Counted from the stretch's first letter, positions 1 to 9,620 are shown. The stretch is 64,000 nt of DNA from Ruegeria sp. A3M17 (GCF_003318255.1 NZ_QOCF01000028.1:248001-312000), one strand, 5' to 3'. Numbers and translations: made by a program. Notes: generated from the letters alone by a model not told the origin.

Positions 1-17
1 TACAAGCCTGATCCGCC

Positions 18-39
18 CTTCATCTGGCCAGAAGTATCC
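18..39 (-). repeat. Rhodobacteraceae-type intergenic repeat, copy 1
   Basis: The minus-strand sequence ending in GGCCAGATGAAG matches the motif at 13822-13843 at 20 of 22 positions. I recall motifs of this kind as frequent in intergenic DNA of Rhodobacteraceae. Its function is unknown. It lies downstream of the bc1 operon terminator. Confidence 0.55.
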
Positions 40-93
40 CGGGGGTGAATTGGCCGCAGGCCAAGAGGGGGCTGGCCCCCAACCCGATTGCAA

Positions 94-126
94 CAAAAAA
101 ACCCCCGCAGCCGGTGGCGCGGGGGT
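94..126 (-). terminator. Rho-independent terminator of the petABC operon
   Basis: On the minus strand an 8-bp G/C stem (positions 119-126 with 101-108) is followed directly by a run of seven T residues (94-100). It sits 25 bp downstream of the petC stop codon, as expected for the end of the bc1 operon. Confidence 0.85.
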
Positions 127-150
127 CCAAACATTTCGGGGCTGTGAAAC

Positions 151-936
151 TCAGTCTCGTTTCTTGCCTTTGACACCCGCCCACAGGCGCTTGTTCACAA
201 GGTACAGAAGCACCGACAACAGCGACAGGAACAGCACGCCAACAAAGCCCGAGTATTTGCGCTCCATCATCTTCGGCTCGGCAGTCCACATCAGGAAGGC
301 TGCGATGTCTTCGGACATGGCTTCGACAGTGGCCGGGTGACCATCGGTGAATTCAACCTGATCTTCGGACAGCGGGGGCGCCATCGAGATCCAGCCTCCG
401 GGGAAGGCTTTGTTCTCATACAGGATGGTGCCTGCTTCTTCTTTCTCTTCACCGGTATAGCCATCCAGCAGCGAGGCGATGTATTCCGCGCCACCCATGC
501 CTTTGAAGAACTGGTTGATGCCCAGACCATAAGGTCCGTGGAATCCGGCGCGGGCCTTGGCCATCAGGCTCAGGTCCGGTGCGCCAACACCGTTATTTTC
601 CGGGAAATGGTCGGTCGGGATTGCCGGACGGAAATCGTCCAGCTCGGGATCGAACACTTCGAAGTTATCTGCCGAATAGGCGATGACTTCTTCGTCCGAA
701 TACCCCAGCGCTTCGAGATCACGCAGAGGCACATAGCGCAGGCCGTGGCAGGCTGCGCAAACCTCGGTATAGATCTGAAGGCCGCGCTGCAGCTGGTTTT
801 GATCCCAGGTGCCAAAGGGGCCTTCAAACGAGAAGTGGAAGTCTTCGATGTGCTGCTCGCCACCACCTGCTGCGAAGGACGCAGCAGGAGTAAGGGCCAA
901 AGCAAACGCGGCACCGATTGCAAGTTTCTTGAACAT
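151..936 (-). CDS. petC: Cytochrome c1 of the bc1 complex
   Basis: This is the haem c subunit of ubiquinol-cytochrome c reductase. It passes electrons from the Rieske protein to a soluble or membrane-attached cytochrome c. The 261-residue protein has a signal peptide (about residues 1-22), a covalent haem site C60-A-A-C63-H64, a likely axial Met in the segment WISMAPP, and one C-terminal membrane anchor followed by a basic tail (KGKKRD). The length is typical of the bacterial family. It is the last gene of the petA-petB-petC operon, 17 bp after petB, and is followed by a strong terminator. Confidence 0.97.
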   Translation of the reverse strand: MFKKLAIGAAFALALTPAASFAAGGGEQHIEDFHFSFEGPFGTWDQNQLQRGLQIYTEVCAACHGLRYVPLRDLEALGYSDEEVIAYSADNFEVFDPELDDFRPAIPTDHFPENNGVGAPDLSLMAKARAGFHGPYGLGINQFFKGMGGAEYIASLLDGYTGEEKEEAGTILYENKAFPGGWISMAPPLSEDQVEFTDGHPATVEAMSEDIAAFLMWTAEPKMMERKYSGFVGVLFLSLLSVLLYLVNKRLWAGVKGKKRD

Positions 937-953
937 GATTCCGGTCCCTCTTC

Positions 954-2285
954 TTACTCGGCCGGCGTGGCGTCGGCGTCAGCCTTGCCATAATGCGCGT
1001 TGAAGTCTTCTTCGATGGTCTCTGGCTGCGGCAGCGGCTTCTCAATCACACCGAGGATCGGCAGGATCACGAAGAAATAGCCGAACCAGTAGGCCGATGC
1101 GATCAGCGAGAAGGTCGCATAGGGCTCTTCCGCGGGCATCGCACCCAGCCACATCAGGGCAAAGAAGTCGATGATCAGCAGGTAGAACCACCACTTGAAC
1201 ATTGGGCGGTATTTACCCGAACGCACGGTCGATGTGTCCAGCCAGGGCGCCAGCGCCATGGCCAGGATCGCACCAAACATCGCAATCACACCAAAGAATT
1301 TGGCGTCAACGATGCCGCCGGTGATAAAGCTGGCGAATTGCACAACCCAAACTTCACCGGTGAAGGCCCGCAGGATCGCGTAGAATGGCAGGAAGTACCA
1401 TTCGGGCACGATGTGCGCAGGTGTGACCAGCGGGTTGGCCTCGATGTAGTTGTCCGGGTGGCCCAGATAGTTCGGCATGTAGCCGACGATGGCCCAGAAC
1501 ACGACCAGGATCACGGCCAGCGCGAACAGGTCCTTGATCACGAAGTACGGCCAGAACGGCAGGGTGTCTTTCTCGGCATCGGCTTTCGACGTGCGGCGAA
1601 CTTCAACACCTGTGGGGTTGTTGTTGCCGGTGGTGTGGAAGGCCCAGATATGCACGATGACCAGAGCTGCGATAACAAACGGCAGCAGATAGTGCAGCGA
1701 GAAGAAGCGGTTCAGCGTAGCATTGTCCACCGCGGGCCCGCCCAGCAGCCAGGTCTGGATCGCCTCACCCACAAACGGGATCGCGCCAAACAGGCCGGTG
1801 ATAACGGTCGCACCCCAGAAGGACATCTGACCCCAAGGCAGAACATAGCCCATGAAGGCAGTGCCCATCATCATCAGATAGATAAGCATACCGATGATCC
1901 ACGTGATCTCACGCGGGGCTTTGTATGAGCCGTAGAACAGGCCACGGAAGATGTGGATGTAAACCGCAACAAAGAACAGCGACGCGCCGTTCATGTGAAT
2001 GTAGCGCAGCATATAGCCGCCATTCACGTTGCGCATGATATGTTCAATGCTGGCGAAGGCCAGATCGACATGCGGGGTGTAGTGCATCACCAGAACGATA
2101 CCGGTGACAATCTGCAACGCGAGGCAGAACGTAAGAACGATGCCCCAGATCCACATCCAGTTCAGGTTCTTTGGTGTTGGGATCATGAGGGTGTCATATA
2201 GCAGACCGACGATGGGCAGGCGGCTGTTTAGCCACTTCTCGCCGTTTGTCTTCGGCTCGTAATGATCGTGGGGAATTCCGGACAT
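954..2285 (-). CDS. petB: Cytochrome b of the bc1 complex
   Basis: This is the integral membrane subunit that carries both b haems and the Qo and Qi quinone sites. The 443 residues include the four haem-ligand histidines H97, H111, H198 and H212 and the Qo-site motif PEWY at 294-297. About eight membrane segments can be seen. It is a full-length, unsplit bacterial cytochrome b. It lies between petA and petC in the same orientation with 15-17 bp gaps, so the three genes form one transcription unit. The gene is also called fbcB. Confidence 0.97.
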   Translation of the reverse strand: MSGIPHDHYEPKTNGEKWLNSRLPIVGLLYDTLMIPTPKNLNWMWIWGIVLTFCLALQIVTGIVLVMHYTPHVDLAFASIEHIMRNVNGGYMLRYIHMNGASLFFVAVYIHIFRGLFYGSYKAPREITWIIGMLIYLMMMGTAFMGYVLPWGQMSFWGATVITGLFGAIPFVGEAIQTWLLGGPAVDNATLNRFFSLHYLLPFVIAALVIVHIWAFHTTGNNNPTGVEVRRTSKADAEKDTLPFWPYFVIKDLFALAVILVVFWAIVGYMPNYLGHPDNYIEANPLVTPAHIVPEWYFLPFYAILRAFTGEVWVVQFASFITGGIVDAKFFGVIAMFGAILAMALAPWLDTSTVRSGKYRPMFKWWFYLLIIDFFALMWLGAMPAEEPYATFSLIASAYWFGYFFVILPILGVIEKPLPQPETIEEDFNAHYGKADADATPAE

Positions 2286-2300
2286 AATTTTGGGTCTCCC

Positions 2301-2885
2301 TTAGCCGAGTTTGATGGTGCTGGCGTCCGTCCACTCTGCGGGCGGAACGGGCAGGTTTTCAGGTGCGGGGCCTTTGCGAATACGCCCGGCCAGATCGTAG
2401 TGCGATCCGTGGCAGGGGCAAAACCAGCCGCCAAAGTCGCCGGCATCGCCCAGCGGCACACAGCCAAGGTGCGTACATACGCCCATCTGAACAATCCACG
2501 CGCCCGGCGCTTCGCCCTCGGGCGACGGCATCACGCGGTTGGCGTCGGTTGCCGGAGCATCCGCGTTCAGGTTGGAGTTGCGGGCCAGCGGATCAGGCAG
2601 TGCATCAACGCCTTCGGCGTCCTGTTCCTGCGCTTCTTGAATTTCAGCACCTGTGCGGTGGCGGACAAACACGGGTTTACCCAGCCATTTCACGGTCAGC
2701 TGCGTACCGGGTTCAACGCCGCTCACATCCACGCGGATCGAGGACAGCGCCTGAACGTCTGCCGATGGGTTCATTTGATTGATCAGGGGCCATACGGCTG
2801 CACCCGTCGCGACGACACCTGCGCCGCCTGCGACGTAGTAGAGGAAATCTCTGCGGGTGCCTTCGTGGTCTTCTGCGTGGGACAC
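2301..2885 (-). CDS. petA: Rieske iron-sulfur subunit of the bc1 complex
   Basis: This [2Fe-2S] protein takes the first electron from quinol at the Qo site. I chose the GTG start at 2885 because GGAG lies 8 nt upstream and the protein then begins close to the usual N-terminus; a longer reading from 2930 is possible. The product has 194 residues. A twin-arginine motif (RRDF) precedes the single membrane anchor (about 13-36), as expected for a Tat-exported Rieske protein. The cluster-binding boxes are CTHLGC (137-142) and CPCHGSH (156-162), including the pair of structural cysteines. It is the first gene of petABC. Confidence 0.96.
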   Translation of the reverse strand: MSHAEDHEGTRRDFLYYVAGGAGVVATGAAVWPLINQMNPSADVQALSSIRVDVSGVEPGTQLTVKWLGKPVFVRHRTGAEIQEAQEQDAEGVDALPDPLARNSNLNADAPATDANRVMPSPEGEAPGAWIVQMGVCTHLGCVPLGDAGDFGGWFCPCHGSHYDLAGRIRKGPAPENLPVPPAEWTDASTIKLG

Positions 2886-3373
2886 GAGGTTTTCTCCGAT
2901 TCCGGCGCCCGGGGTCAGCCGGGCAAACATGCATCAGCACCGCATCAAAGCGGCGTCTCATCGCGGCTATCTAGCCGGGAGAAATCGGTTCGTCCAGCGG
3001 TCATAGGCGCGCAGTGCGCCGTATCTGGGCTTTCATGTCACAACGAAGGGCTGAATTTTCAAGTTGTCGGCGCATTTATGCGAAGGAATCTGTCAACCGC
3101 CGCTGATCAGTTCCAATGTGATTCGCTCGGGGTACGCATGCCCAAGATCTGTCGATCTGTTCCTGTCCCAGACGGTTCATCGGGTGCAGATTTGCGAAAT
3201 CCTGATCTTGTTTTGCCACTCAGGCCTTATTGTGCAGCAGGTCGGAAACGGCGGGTAAATTGAGTAGAAAATACATATTTTACAATGACCTAGCGTTGCT
3301 TGTTTTCGATTGCACTTTTGGCGGGAATCGACGATGGCCCTGAAGATATCCGAACCACTTTAGGACGTTCTCT
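2886..3373. other. Divergent intergenic region, petABC / cytochrome c
   Basis: These 488 bp separate two divergently transcribed electron-transfer genes and must hold both promoters. The part nearest the cytochrome gene (about 3255-3330) is A/T-rich. I see no convincing reading frame, RNA or operator. Confidence 0.5.
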
Positions 3374-3817
3374 ATGTCAAAGCTCTATGCACCCGTACTG
3401 ACATTCGTGCTGACCATTTCATCTCAGGCCGCCGCGGCTGGTGATCCGGCGAAAGGCGAAAAACTCTACAATCGCTGCTCTTCTTGCCACGCAATCATCA
3501 AAGATGGCCAAGTTCTGGTCAAAGGCGGTATCACCGGCCCGAATCTGTACGGTGTTGTCGGTCGCGTCGCGGGTACCGAGTCAGATTACCTGAACGGAAG
3601 CGAACGTTTGCCCATCGGAATGTTCACCGACGACATGATCCGGGCCGGTCAGGAAGGGCTGGTCTGGACGCAGGAGAATATCGCCACCTACTCCAAAGAC
3701 CCGATCGCATTCATCAAGGAATATCTGGACGATGAGACAGCGCGCCCCAACATGAGCGTCAAACTGAAAAAAGGTGCTGATGACATCGCGGCTTATCTCG
3801 CGACCTTCAGCGAGTGA
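3374..3817 (+). CDS. Periplasmic class I cytochrome c
   Basis: This is a single-haem c-type cytochrome of 147 residues. It has a signal peptide (about 1-22), the haem-binding motif C35-S-S-C38-H39 and a probable axial Met at 127 in the segment ARPNMS. Its size and divergent position next to the bc1 operon suggest an electron carrier working downstream of bc1, towards a terminal oxidase or a periplasmic reductase. It resembles the cytochrome c2/c-550 type, but I cannot assign a specific name. A hairpin follows the stop codon. Confidence 0.9.
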   Translation: MSKLYAPVLTFVLTISSQAAAAGDPAKGEKLYNRCSSCHAIIKDGQVLVKGGITGPNLYGVVGRVAGTESDYLNGSERLPIGMFTDDMIRAGQEGLVWTQENIATYSKDPIAFIKEYLDDETARPNMSVKLKKGADDIAAYLATFSE

Positions 3818-3824
3818 TAACGGT

Positions 3825-3856
3825 CGCTGGTCGTTCTGACATCAGGGCGACCAGCG
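3825..3856 (+). terminator. Hairpin between convergent cytochrome c and GST genes
   Basis: A perfect 9-bp stem (CGCTGGTCG with CGACCAGCG) and a 14-nt loop lie just after the cytochrome stop codon. There is only a short T run after it. It probably ends transcription from one or both sides. Confidence 0.6.
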
Positions 3857-3869
3857 TTTCAGGCGCGAT

Positions 3870-4478
3870 TTAAGCCGGCGGTTGCGTTGCGACCATACTG
3901 GGACGTTCGGCAAACTTCTCGTACCATGCGGCCAGCGCGTCATTTCCCTTGCGCCACCCGCGCGCATCGTGACGGAAATCGACATAGCCCAGCGCGCAGG
4001 CCACTGCGACCTGCCCCATATCCAACTGTCCGGACAGATGCGCCATCCACCGCTGGTTCAGCGCGGCGCAGGCGCGTTCTACCTTGTCCCACTGCGCATC
4101 GGCCCAATCATCCCATTGCTTGTCTTCGGGCCGCATCCGAGCCTCATAGGTGATCAGCAACGCCGCATCCAGAATACCATCCGCCAGCGCCTCAAGCGTC
4201 AGCACATCCCAATGCCGGGCACCGTCCTGATAAAGACCGGCCTGCCCGCGCGCGTCCAGAAACGCACAGATAACACGGCTGTCGAACAGGGTCGGTCCAT
4301 CTGGGCGCTCTAACGCGGGCACCTTTGTCAGCGGAGCCTTGGCCAATAGCGGCTCGGCCGGGGACATTGGCGTCGTTGCAACATTCAGCAGTTCGACATC
4401 CTGCAGCTGGTCTGTTTCATGCAACAAAACCATGACTTTGCGGACATAGGGCGAAGTGGGGCTGAAGTAGAGTTTCAT
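3870..4478 (-). CDS. Glutathione S-transferase family protein
   Basis: The 202-residue protein has an N-terminal thioredoxin-like GST domain (about 1-80). It begins MKLYFSPTSPYVRK, and the Ser in SPTSPY is the likely glutathione-activating residue. The cis-Pro segment TKVPAL and the SRVICAFLD motif follow, then an all-helical C-terminal domain. The family conjugates or reduces substrates with glutathione in the cytosol; the substrate cannot be told from sequence. The start codon has AGGGAG upstream. It converges on the cytochrome c gene. Confidence 0.9.
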   Translation of the reverse strand: MKLYFSPTSPYVRKVMVLLHETDQLQDVELLNVATTPMSPAEPLLAKAPLTKVPALERPDGPTLFDSRVICAFLDARGQAGLYQDGARHWDVLTLEALADGILDAALLITYEARMRPEDKQWDDWADAQWDKVERACAALNQRWMAHLSGQLDMGQVAVACALGYVDFRHDARGWRKGNDALAAWYEKFAERPSMVATQPPA

Positions 4479-4552
4479 TAGCGATCTCCCTGAATTGCCG
4501 GAACTCTACAGCACCCCATGCAAAACAAAACCCGTCAAATGGTGCGCCAGCC

Positions 4553-5164
4553 TCACCCTCTCATAAACTTTTGCAGAGCCTCAAGCTCGGACCCGATCCC
4601 GTCGTTTGCGATATGTTCTGCCGCGCTCAGGCGGGCTGCATCGGGCTTGTTCTGGTTTAGCTTCCAGGTGCCTTGAATGTCGTCAATACGAAACCGAAAC
4701 GGCACGATCATGCGCATCATCTTATTCAACGCGTCCGAACTCATCTTGTCGATATTCCAAGGGGGTTTGGGCAGCAAGTGCGCCTCATAAAAGGCGGACT
4801 GGCGATCCAACAGGTCCAGCAGCTCCACGTGCGGCCGCTGTTCTAATTGACCGATCAGATGCACAGCGACATAGTTCCATGTCGGAACCTGATCGGCGAT
4901 CCCGTACCAATCCGGCGATACATATCCGTCTGGTCCGGTGACGGCGATTCTTGCCGGTTTAGGCTTTTTCAGAATGCGGACGATCGGATTGGATCTGACA
5001 AGATGCAGCTCGGCCAGCGCGCCATCCTCAGACAGCAGAAACGGCACGTGGCTAATCAACGGCGCTTCATCCGTCGACACCGCAAGAACTCCGAACGCGC
5101 GGTCCCGCGCAAAGGTAATGTGGCGCTCGGTCTCTTCTGCGCGGAAGGCTGGATTGGGGTGCAT
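4553..5164 (-). CDS. PaiB-like FMN-binding negative regulator family protein
   Basis: The ATG at 5164 is preceded by a strong AGGAGG, so I use it rather than an upstream ATG at 5212. The product has 203 residues of the FMN_bind_2 (PaiB) family, with a split-barrel flavin-binding fold. Typical segments are HPNPAF at the N-terminus, SHVPFLL, the WNYVAVH core, and IQGTWKLNQNKP near the C-terminus. PaiB was named as a negative regulator of sporulation and protease genes in Bacillus; in Proteobacteria its role is unclear. It is divergent from the FMN riboswitch of ribH2, a suggestive but unproven link. Confidence 0.85.
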   Translation of the reverse strand: MHPNPAFRAEETERHITFARDRAFGVLAVSTDEAPLISHVPFLLSEDGALAELHLVRSNPIVRILKKPKPARIAVTGPDGYVSPDWYGIADQVPTWNYVAVHLIGQLEQRPHVELLDLLDRQSAFYEAHLLPKPPWNIDKMSSDALNKMMRMIVPFRFRIDDIQGTWKLNQNKPDAARLSAAEHIANDGIGSELEALQKFMRG

Positions 5165-5223
5165 GGCTGTCCTCCTGCGAAATCTCTTGCAGAACCCTTC
5201 GTACATTGGCAAGGTCCCGCTGT

Positions 5224-5362
5224 TCTCAGGGCGGGGCGAAATTCCCCACCGGCGGTATGCGGGCGATGACCCGTAAGCCCGCGAGCGGCCCCGGTGTGCG
5301 GGGTGTCAGCAGATCTGGTGAGATGCCAGAGCCGACGGTTAAAGTCCGGATGAAAGAGAACG
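5224..5362 (+). promoter_or_regulatory. FMN riboswitch (RFN element)
   Basis: The conserved RFN blocks can be read directly: CTCAGGGCGGGGCGAAATTC and CCCCACCGGCGGTA at the 5' side, AGCCCGCGAGCG in the middle, and the segments around GTCAGCAGATCTGGTGAGA, GCCGACGGTTAAAGTCC and GGATGAAAGAGAA at the 3' side. It ends about 75 nt before ribH. No strong terminator lies between it and the start codon, so control by blocking ribosome access is more likely than termination. Confidence 0.96.
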
Positions 5363-5437
5363 TGCAGCGCGTCGGCCCTGGCTTGCGCCTGCCCGTGATC
5401 GCCTTGGGTGACGTGTCTGTTGCGAAAGGAGATCATG

Positions 5438-5878
5438 ATGACACACACCCGCTATGCTTTTGTGAAAGCCAACTGGCATTCCGATATCGTTGACCAGGCT
5501 CTCGAAGGGTTTCTAGAACTCATCCCAGCCGAACAGGTTGACGTTTTCGACGTCCCCGGCGCATTCGAAATGCCCCTGCTCACCCGCGATCTGGCTCAGA
5601 CCGGCCAATATGCAGCCGTCGCCTGCGCAGCGTTTGTGGTAGATGGCGGCATCTACCGGCACGATTTCGTCGCGCAATCCGTGGTCGACGGGCTGATGCG
5701 CGCCAGCATGGATACCGGTGTTCCGGTTCTGTCGGTCTCGCTCACGCCGCACCAGTATCAGGAAACCGATCACCACAATGCCATCTACCGTGCGCATTTT
5801 GTCGAGAAGGGTCGCGAAGCTGCGCAAGCCGCGCTCAAAATCACCGAAACGCGCGCCGCACTGCAAAAAGTCGCCTGA
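5438..5878 (+). CDS. ribH: 6,7-dimethyl-8-ribityllumazine synthase, type II (RibH2)
   Basis: This enzyme condenses 5-amino-6-ribitylamino-uracil with dihydroxybutanone phosphate to make the riboflavin precursor. The 146 residues match the type II (Brucella RibH2-like) branch: the usual type I active-site block is replaced by AFVVDGGIYRHDFVA. Two ATG codons (5435 and 5438) follow AAAGGAG; the second has the better spacing. The gene stands alone behind the FMN riboswitch, so it is expected to be repressed when FMN is plentiful. A hairpin follows the gene. Confidence 0.94.
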   Translation: MTHTRYAFVKANWHSDIVDQALEGFLELIPAEQVDVFDVPGAFEMPLLTRDLAQTGQYAAVACAAFVVDGGIYRHDFVAQSVVDGLMRASMDTGVPVLSVSLTPHQYQETDHHNAIYRAHFVEKGREAAQAALKITETRAALQKVA

Positions 5879-5905
5879 TCTTCATCTTTTCAAAAACACT
5901 CAATC

Positions 5906-5926
5906 GCGCCGCCCACCGGGCGGCGC
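5906..5926 (+). terminator. Hairpin after ribH
   Basis: A perfect 9-bp stem of G/C pairs (GCGCCGCCC with GGGCGGCGC) with a 3-nt loop lies 28 bp after the ribH stop. No T tract follows, so it may be a weak terminator or an mRNA 3'-end stabiliser. Confidence 0.55.
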
Positions 5927-6004
5927 TGCTCCGTGCAAACATGCAAATCCGCTTGAGGCCGAGGGCCTTGCCCGCTAATCACAACGCGCAAAGGAGCAAG
6001 CCCC

Positions 6005-7105
6005 ATGTCGATGAACAGTTTTGGTCACCTCTTCCGAGTCACCACCTGGGGTGAAAGCCACGGGCCCGCATTGGGTGCGACCGTTGATGGCTGCCCTCCG
6101 GGTATCACAATCGACGAGGCGATGATCCAGCAGTGGCTGGACAAGCGCAAACCCGGCCAGAACAAGTTCACCACCCAGCGGCGCGAACCCGATCAGGTCA
6201 AAATCCTGTCGGGCGTGTTCGAAGGGCAAACCACGGGCACACCGGTGCAACTGATGATCGAGAACACGGATCAGCGCTCGAAAGACTACGGTGATATCAT
6301 GGACAAGTTCCGTCCAGGCCACGCCGATATTACCTACTGGCAGAAATACGGGATCCGCGACTATCGGGGTGGCGGGCGCAGCTCGGCCCGGGAAACCGCG
6401 TCGCGTGTGGCGGCAGGAGGACTGGCGCGTGAGGCGATTAGGCAAATCGCGCCCAATGTGCAGATCACAGGATACATGACCCAGATCGGCCCGCACAAGA
6501 TTGACCGGGGCAATTTCGACTGGTCCCAGATCGAACAGAACCCGTTCTGGACCCCGGACGCACAAGCCGCCGAAGACTGGGCCAACTACTTGGACGTATT
6601 GCGCAAGTCCGGGAACTCGGTTGGTGCTATTGTCGAGGTTGTGGCCCGCGGCGTCCCGGCAGGCATCGGCGCGCCGGTTTACGCCAAGTTAGATACTGAT
6701 TTGGCCGCCGCGATGATGTCGATCAACGCCGTAAAAGGTGTCGAGATCGGCGAAGGCATGGCTGCTGCGGAACTAACAGGCGAGGCCAATGCGGACGAGA
6801 TTTTCATGGGCCAGAACGGCCCGCAATACAGCTCGAACCACGCGGGCGGGATCTTGGGCGGTATCTCGACTGGACAGGACATAGTGGTGCGTTTTGCGGT
6901 CAAGCCTACCTCGTCCATTCTGACGACGCGCAAAACCATCACCAAATCGGGTGAAGAAACCGAGATCATCACCAAAGGCCGCCATGACCCCTGCGTTGGC
7001 ATCCGTGCCGTTCCGGTGGGCGAGGCGATGATGGCTTGCGTGATCCTCGACCACCTGCTGCTGCATCGCGGCCAGATCGGAGAGAACCGTGGACGGATCG
7101 GCTGA
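6005..7105 (+). CDS. aroC: Chorismate synthase
   Basis: This is the last enzyme of the shikimate pathway. It converts 5-enolpyruvylshikimate 3-phosphate to chorismate with reduced FMN as cofactor. The 366-residue protein is full length. Family signatures visible are the N-terminal [12 protein letters not shown], the [18 protein letters not shown] segment, and the C-terminal [24 protein letters not shown] lies upstream of the ATG. Its requirement for reduced FMN makes the neighbouring FMN-regulated ribH a functionally sensible neighbour, although the two genes seem to be separate units. It overlaps the next gene by 17 nt. Confidence 0.97.
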   Translation: MSMNSFGHLFRVTTWGESHGPALGATVDGCPPGITIDEAMIQQWLDKRKPGQNKFTTQRREPDQVKILSGVFEGQTTGTPVQLMIENTDQRSKDYGDIMDKFRPGHADITYWQKYGIRDYRGGGRSSARETASRVAAGGLAREAIRQIAPNVQITGYMTQIGPHKIDRGNFDWSQIEQNPFWTPDAQAAEDWANYLDVLRKSGNSVGAIVEVVARGVPAGIGAPVYAKLDTDLAAAMMSINAVKGVEIGEGMAAAELTGEANADEIFMGQNGPQYSSNHAGGILGGISTGQDIVVRFAVKPTSSILTTRKTITKSGEETEIITKGRHDPCVGIRAVPVGEAMMACVILDHLLLHRGQIGENRGRIG

Positions 7106-7751
7106 TCTCCGGACACGCCTGCGGGCCGTCGTTGCGCAGCGTATGGAAACCGACCCAGCGCATGATCTGGCCCATCTGGACCGGGTCTGGGTAAACGCGC
7201 AAGCGATTGCAAACGACCAGACCGACATGCCGGTGCTGTTGGCCGCCGCTTATCTGCATGATCTGGTAAATTTGTCCAAGGACGACCCAGACCGCCACTT
7301 GGCATCGCGCCGATCGGCCGAAGAATCAGAGTCTATTTTGGTAAATTTAGGCTATTCTGCAGGTCAGATCCACGCAATCAAACATGCAATCGAGGCACAC
7401 AGTTTTTCGGCCAACATCACGCCGGAAACGCCCGAAGCCTGCATCCTGCGCGATGCCGACAGGCTGGACGCGCTGGGGGCGATTGGAGTTGCCCGGAATT
7501 TCTCGGTTTCCGGTGCTTTGGGACGTTCGCTTTATGATCCGGCAGATCCCTTTGCCGCCAACCGCCCGCTGGACGATCTGCATTTTTCAATCGATCACTG
7601 GAAGGTCAAATTGTTGGGCCTTCCGGGCGATATGCTGACCGAGGGTGGCAAAGAGATCGCGCAGCGCAGAATCACGCGCATGATCCGGTTTCTGGAAGAA
7701 TTCGCGCAAGAGATCGGCAGCCCCCTGCCAACCGATTGGACCAATCTGTAA
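7089..7751 (+). CDS. HD-domain phosphohydrolase family protein
   Basis: The GTG start lies inside the end of aroC, so translation is probably coupled. The 220-residue protein carries metal-binding HD-fold residues: H25 and H29 in the segment [11 protein letters not shown]57-D58 in [12 protein letters not shown], and a later Asp in [10 protein letters not shown]. This arrangement is typical of small HD hydrolases acting on nucleotides or phosphate esters in the cytosol. The substrate is unknown. It has no additional domain. Confidence 0.82.
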   Translation: MDGSADLRTRLRAVVAQRMETDPAHDLAHLDRVWVNAQAIANDQTDMPVLLAAAYLHDLVNLSKDDPDRHLASRRSAEESESILVNLGYSAGQIHAIKHAIEAHSFSANITPETPEACILRDADRLDALGAIGVARNFSVSGALGRSLYDPADPFAANRPLDDLHFSIDHWKVKLLGLPGDMLTEGGKEIAQRRITRMIRFLEEFAQEIGSPLPTDWTNL

Positions 7752-7795
7752 ACAACGCGTTGATCTTTCCCTACCAAAAGCGCAGGTTCGCGCCG

Positions 7796-8731
7796 ATGGC
7801 AAAACCCTTAACATCGCATCGACCATTGCTGGCCGTCGCTCTGAAAACGAGCGCGGTGTTTTTGTTCACGGTCATGGCGGCGATAGTCAAAGCGCAGTCC
7901 GATCACTTCCCACCTGGCGAGATGGTGTTTTTCCGATCCCTTTTTGCCATTCCGGTGATTGTCATCTGGCTGATGGCGCGCGGAGAATTGGCGCAGGGGT
8001 TCAAAGCCCGCAAACCCTCGGGTCATTTTTGGCGCGGCGTGCTGGGCACCACGGCGATGGGGCTTACATTTACCGGCCTTGGCTTGATCCCGCTGCCCGA
8101 AGCGACGGCGATTGGCTATGCCACCCCGATTTTCACCCTGATCCTTGCTGCGGTGATGCTAGGTGAACGCATCCGAAAGATCAGGATCGCCGCCGTGTCC
8201 ATCGGGCTTTTGGGTGTCCTGATCATGATCTGGCCCAGACTGGGTGGCAACAACATGGAAGCGGCGGCCACCTTCGGCGCATTGTGCATTCTGGGCGCAA
8301 CCGTTGCCCGGGCCTTTGTGCAGATCCACATCCGGCAGTTGGTGCAGGTCGACCATCCGGCGGCCATTGTCTTCTATTTCTCGATGACGGCGACCATCCT
8401 GTCCGGGCTGACCATTTTTTGGGGATGGGTCATGCCCACATGGGAGCAGGCAGGCTTTTTGATTCTGGCTGGTCTGATCGGAGGTGTGGCGCAGATTCTG
8501 GTGACTTCGTCCTATCGATTTGGGCAGGCTTCGATGCTGGCGCCCTACGATTACACCTCGATGCTGTTTGCCATCGTCATTGGCTATGTTTGGTTCAGTG
8601 AACTGCCAACGGTGGTGATGTTGGCCGGTGCGGCGCTGGTAATTGTCGGTAACGTCGTGGTGATCTGGCGCGAACATCAACTGGGCTTAGAGCGTGGCAA
8701 GGCTCGTGCCGTCACGGATCCCAAAGCCTGA
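7796..8731 (+). CDS. EamA/DMT-family transporter
   Basis: I use the ATG at 7796; an upstream in-frame TTG at 7736 would add 20 residues that lack transporter character. The 311 residues form about ten hydrophobic segments in two repeated EamA halves, with a typical FFRSLFAIPVIV segment early in the first half. Members export metabolites or amino acids, but the substrate cannot be predicted. It follows the HD gene by 44 bp and could be co-transcribed with aroC. Confidence 0.9.
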   Translation: MAKPLTSHRPLLAVALKTSAVFLFTVMAAIVKAQSDHFPPGEMVFFRSLFAIPVIVIWLMARGELAQGFKARKPSGHFWRGVLGTTAMGLTFTGLGLIPLPEATAIGYATPIFTLILAAVMLGERIRKIRIAAVSIGLLGVLIMIWPRLGGNNMEAAATFGALCILGATVARAFVQIHIRQLVQVDHPAAIVFYFSMTATILSGLTIFWGWVMPTWEQAGFLILAGLIGGVAQILVTSSYRFGQASMLAPYDYTSMLFAIVIGYVWFSELPTVVMLAGAALVIVGNVVVIWREHQLGLERGKARAVTDPKA

Positions 8732-8788
8732 CCTTTACCTTTGCAGAACTTCCCCTAGGGTGTGCCCAACACAAGATGAGGGTTTCCC

Positions 8789-9388
8789 ATGAGCGACGCA
8801 CAGGATCACAAGGAAAAGATGCAAAAGGTGCAGGCCCAGCACCGTAAGAAAGTGTCCGAGGCAGTTGATCCGGACCGCGGGCTGGTGCTGATCAACACTG
8901 GCAAGGGCAAAGGCAAATCCTCGGCCGCGTTCGGAGTCGTGATCCGTGCGCTGGGTTGGGGTCAGAAAGTCGGCGTTGTTCAATTCATCAAGGGCAAGTG
9001 GAAAACCGGCGAACGTCGCTTTTTCGAAGAACGCGATCTGGTGACATGGCACACAATGGGCGAGGGGTTCACCTGGGATACCCAGGACCGCGAGCGTGAC
9101 ATCGCCGCCGCAAACTCTGCCTTTGACAAGGCACGCGCCCTCATGTCCAGCGGCGACTACGATCTCATCGTACTGGACGAGATCAACATCGCGCTTCGGT
9201 ACGAATACCTGTCGGTTGAACAGGTGATCGATGGGCTGAAAGAACGGTCTAAAAAGACCAGCGTGTTCCTGACGGGTCGGGACGCACCGCAGGCGTTGCG
9301 GGACTATGCCGATCTGGTCACCGAGATGACCGAGGAAAAGCATCCGTTTCAAGCCGGAATCAAAGCCCAGCGCGGCGTGGATTTCTGA
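8789..9388 (+). CDS. cobO: Cob(I)yrinic acid a,c-diamide adenosyltransferase
   Basis: The enzyme adds the 5'-deoxyadenosyl group from ATP to reduced corrinoid in cobalamin synthesis or salvage. The 199-residue protein has the CobO/BtuR P-loop variant TGKGKGKSS (about 37-45), the WKTGERRFFE segment and the DEINIALRYEYL segment of the CobA/CobO fold. No other cobalamin genes and no cobalamin riboswitch are visible in the window. A strong hairpin ends the transcript. Confidence 0.95.
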   Translation: MSDAQDHKEKMQKVQAQHRKKVSEAVDPDRGLVLINTGKGKGKSSAAFGVVIRALGWGQKVGVVQFIKGKWKTGERRFFEERDLVTWHTMGEGFTWDTQDRERDIAAANSAFDKARALMSSGDYDLIVLDEINIALRYEYLSVEQVIDGLKERSKKTSVFLTGRDAPQALRDYADLVTEMTEEKHPFQAGIKAQRGVDF

Positions 9389-9401
9389 GCATCAGGGTCT
9401 A

Positions 9402-9424
9402 AACAGCCCCTCTCAGGGGCTGTT
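9402..9424. terminator. Bidirectional hairpin between cobO and a small Cys-rich gene
   Basis: A perfect 10-bp stem (AACAGCCCCT with AGGGGCTGTT) has a 3-nt loop. It lies 13 bp after cobO and overlaps the stop codon of the convergent small gene, so it can serve both. Confidence 0.75.
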
Positions 9425-9620
9425 ACGCTGGCGGGTTTTCGTTGAGAAACCTGACTGACCCGCGTCGGCAGGCGGCGCTGTCCGGCAGCGGTTGTGCAGC
9501 CTTGTCGCCCTGGGTTGCCTTGGGCTTGTCGACATAGGCGCAGTAATCGTCGTCACAGCAACATCCGCAAGCGGTGGCCGCTTCGTGTCGTGCCATGATT
9601 TCGTCAAGTGGGTCACCCAT
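9423..9620 (-). CDS. Small cysteine-rich hypothetical protein
   Basis: The 65-residue reading frame begins MGDPLDEIMARHEAAT and contains the dense motif CGCCCDDDYC, followed by one more Cys (SAACRRG). I prefer the second ATG (9620) because AGGAA lies 6 nt before it, whereas the first ATG (9626) directly abuts AGGAA. The cysteine and acidic residues could bind metal, perhaps related to the cobalt chemistry of convergent cobO, but this is only inference. I do not recognise a family. Confidence 0.5.
   Translation of the reverse strand: MGDPLDEIMARHEAATACGCCCDDDYCAYVDKPKATQGDKAAQPLPDSAACRRGSVRFLNENPPA

Noticed and set aside
337..993. Long open frame antisense to petC
   Set aside because: It mirrors the codon structure of petC on the other strand and shows no family pattern; petC is certain.
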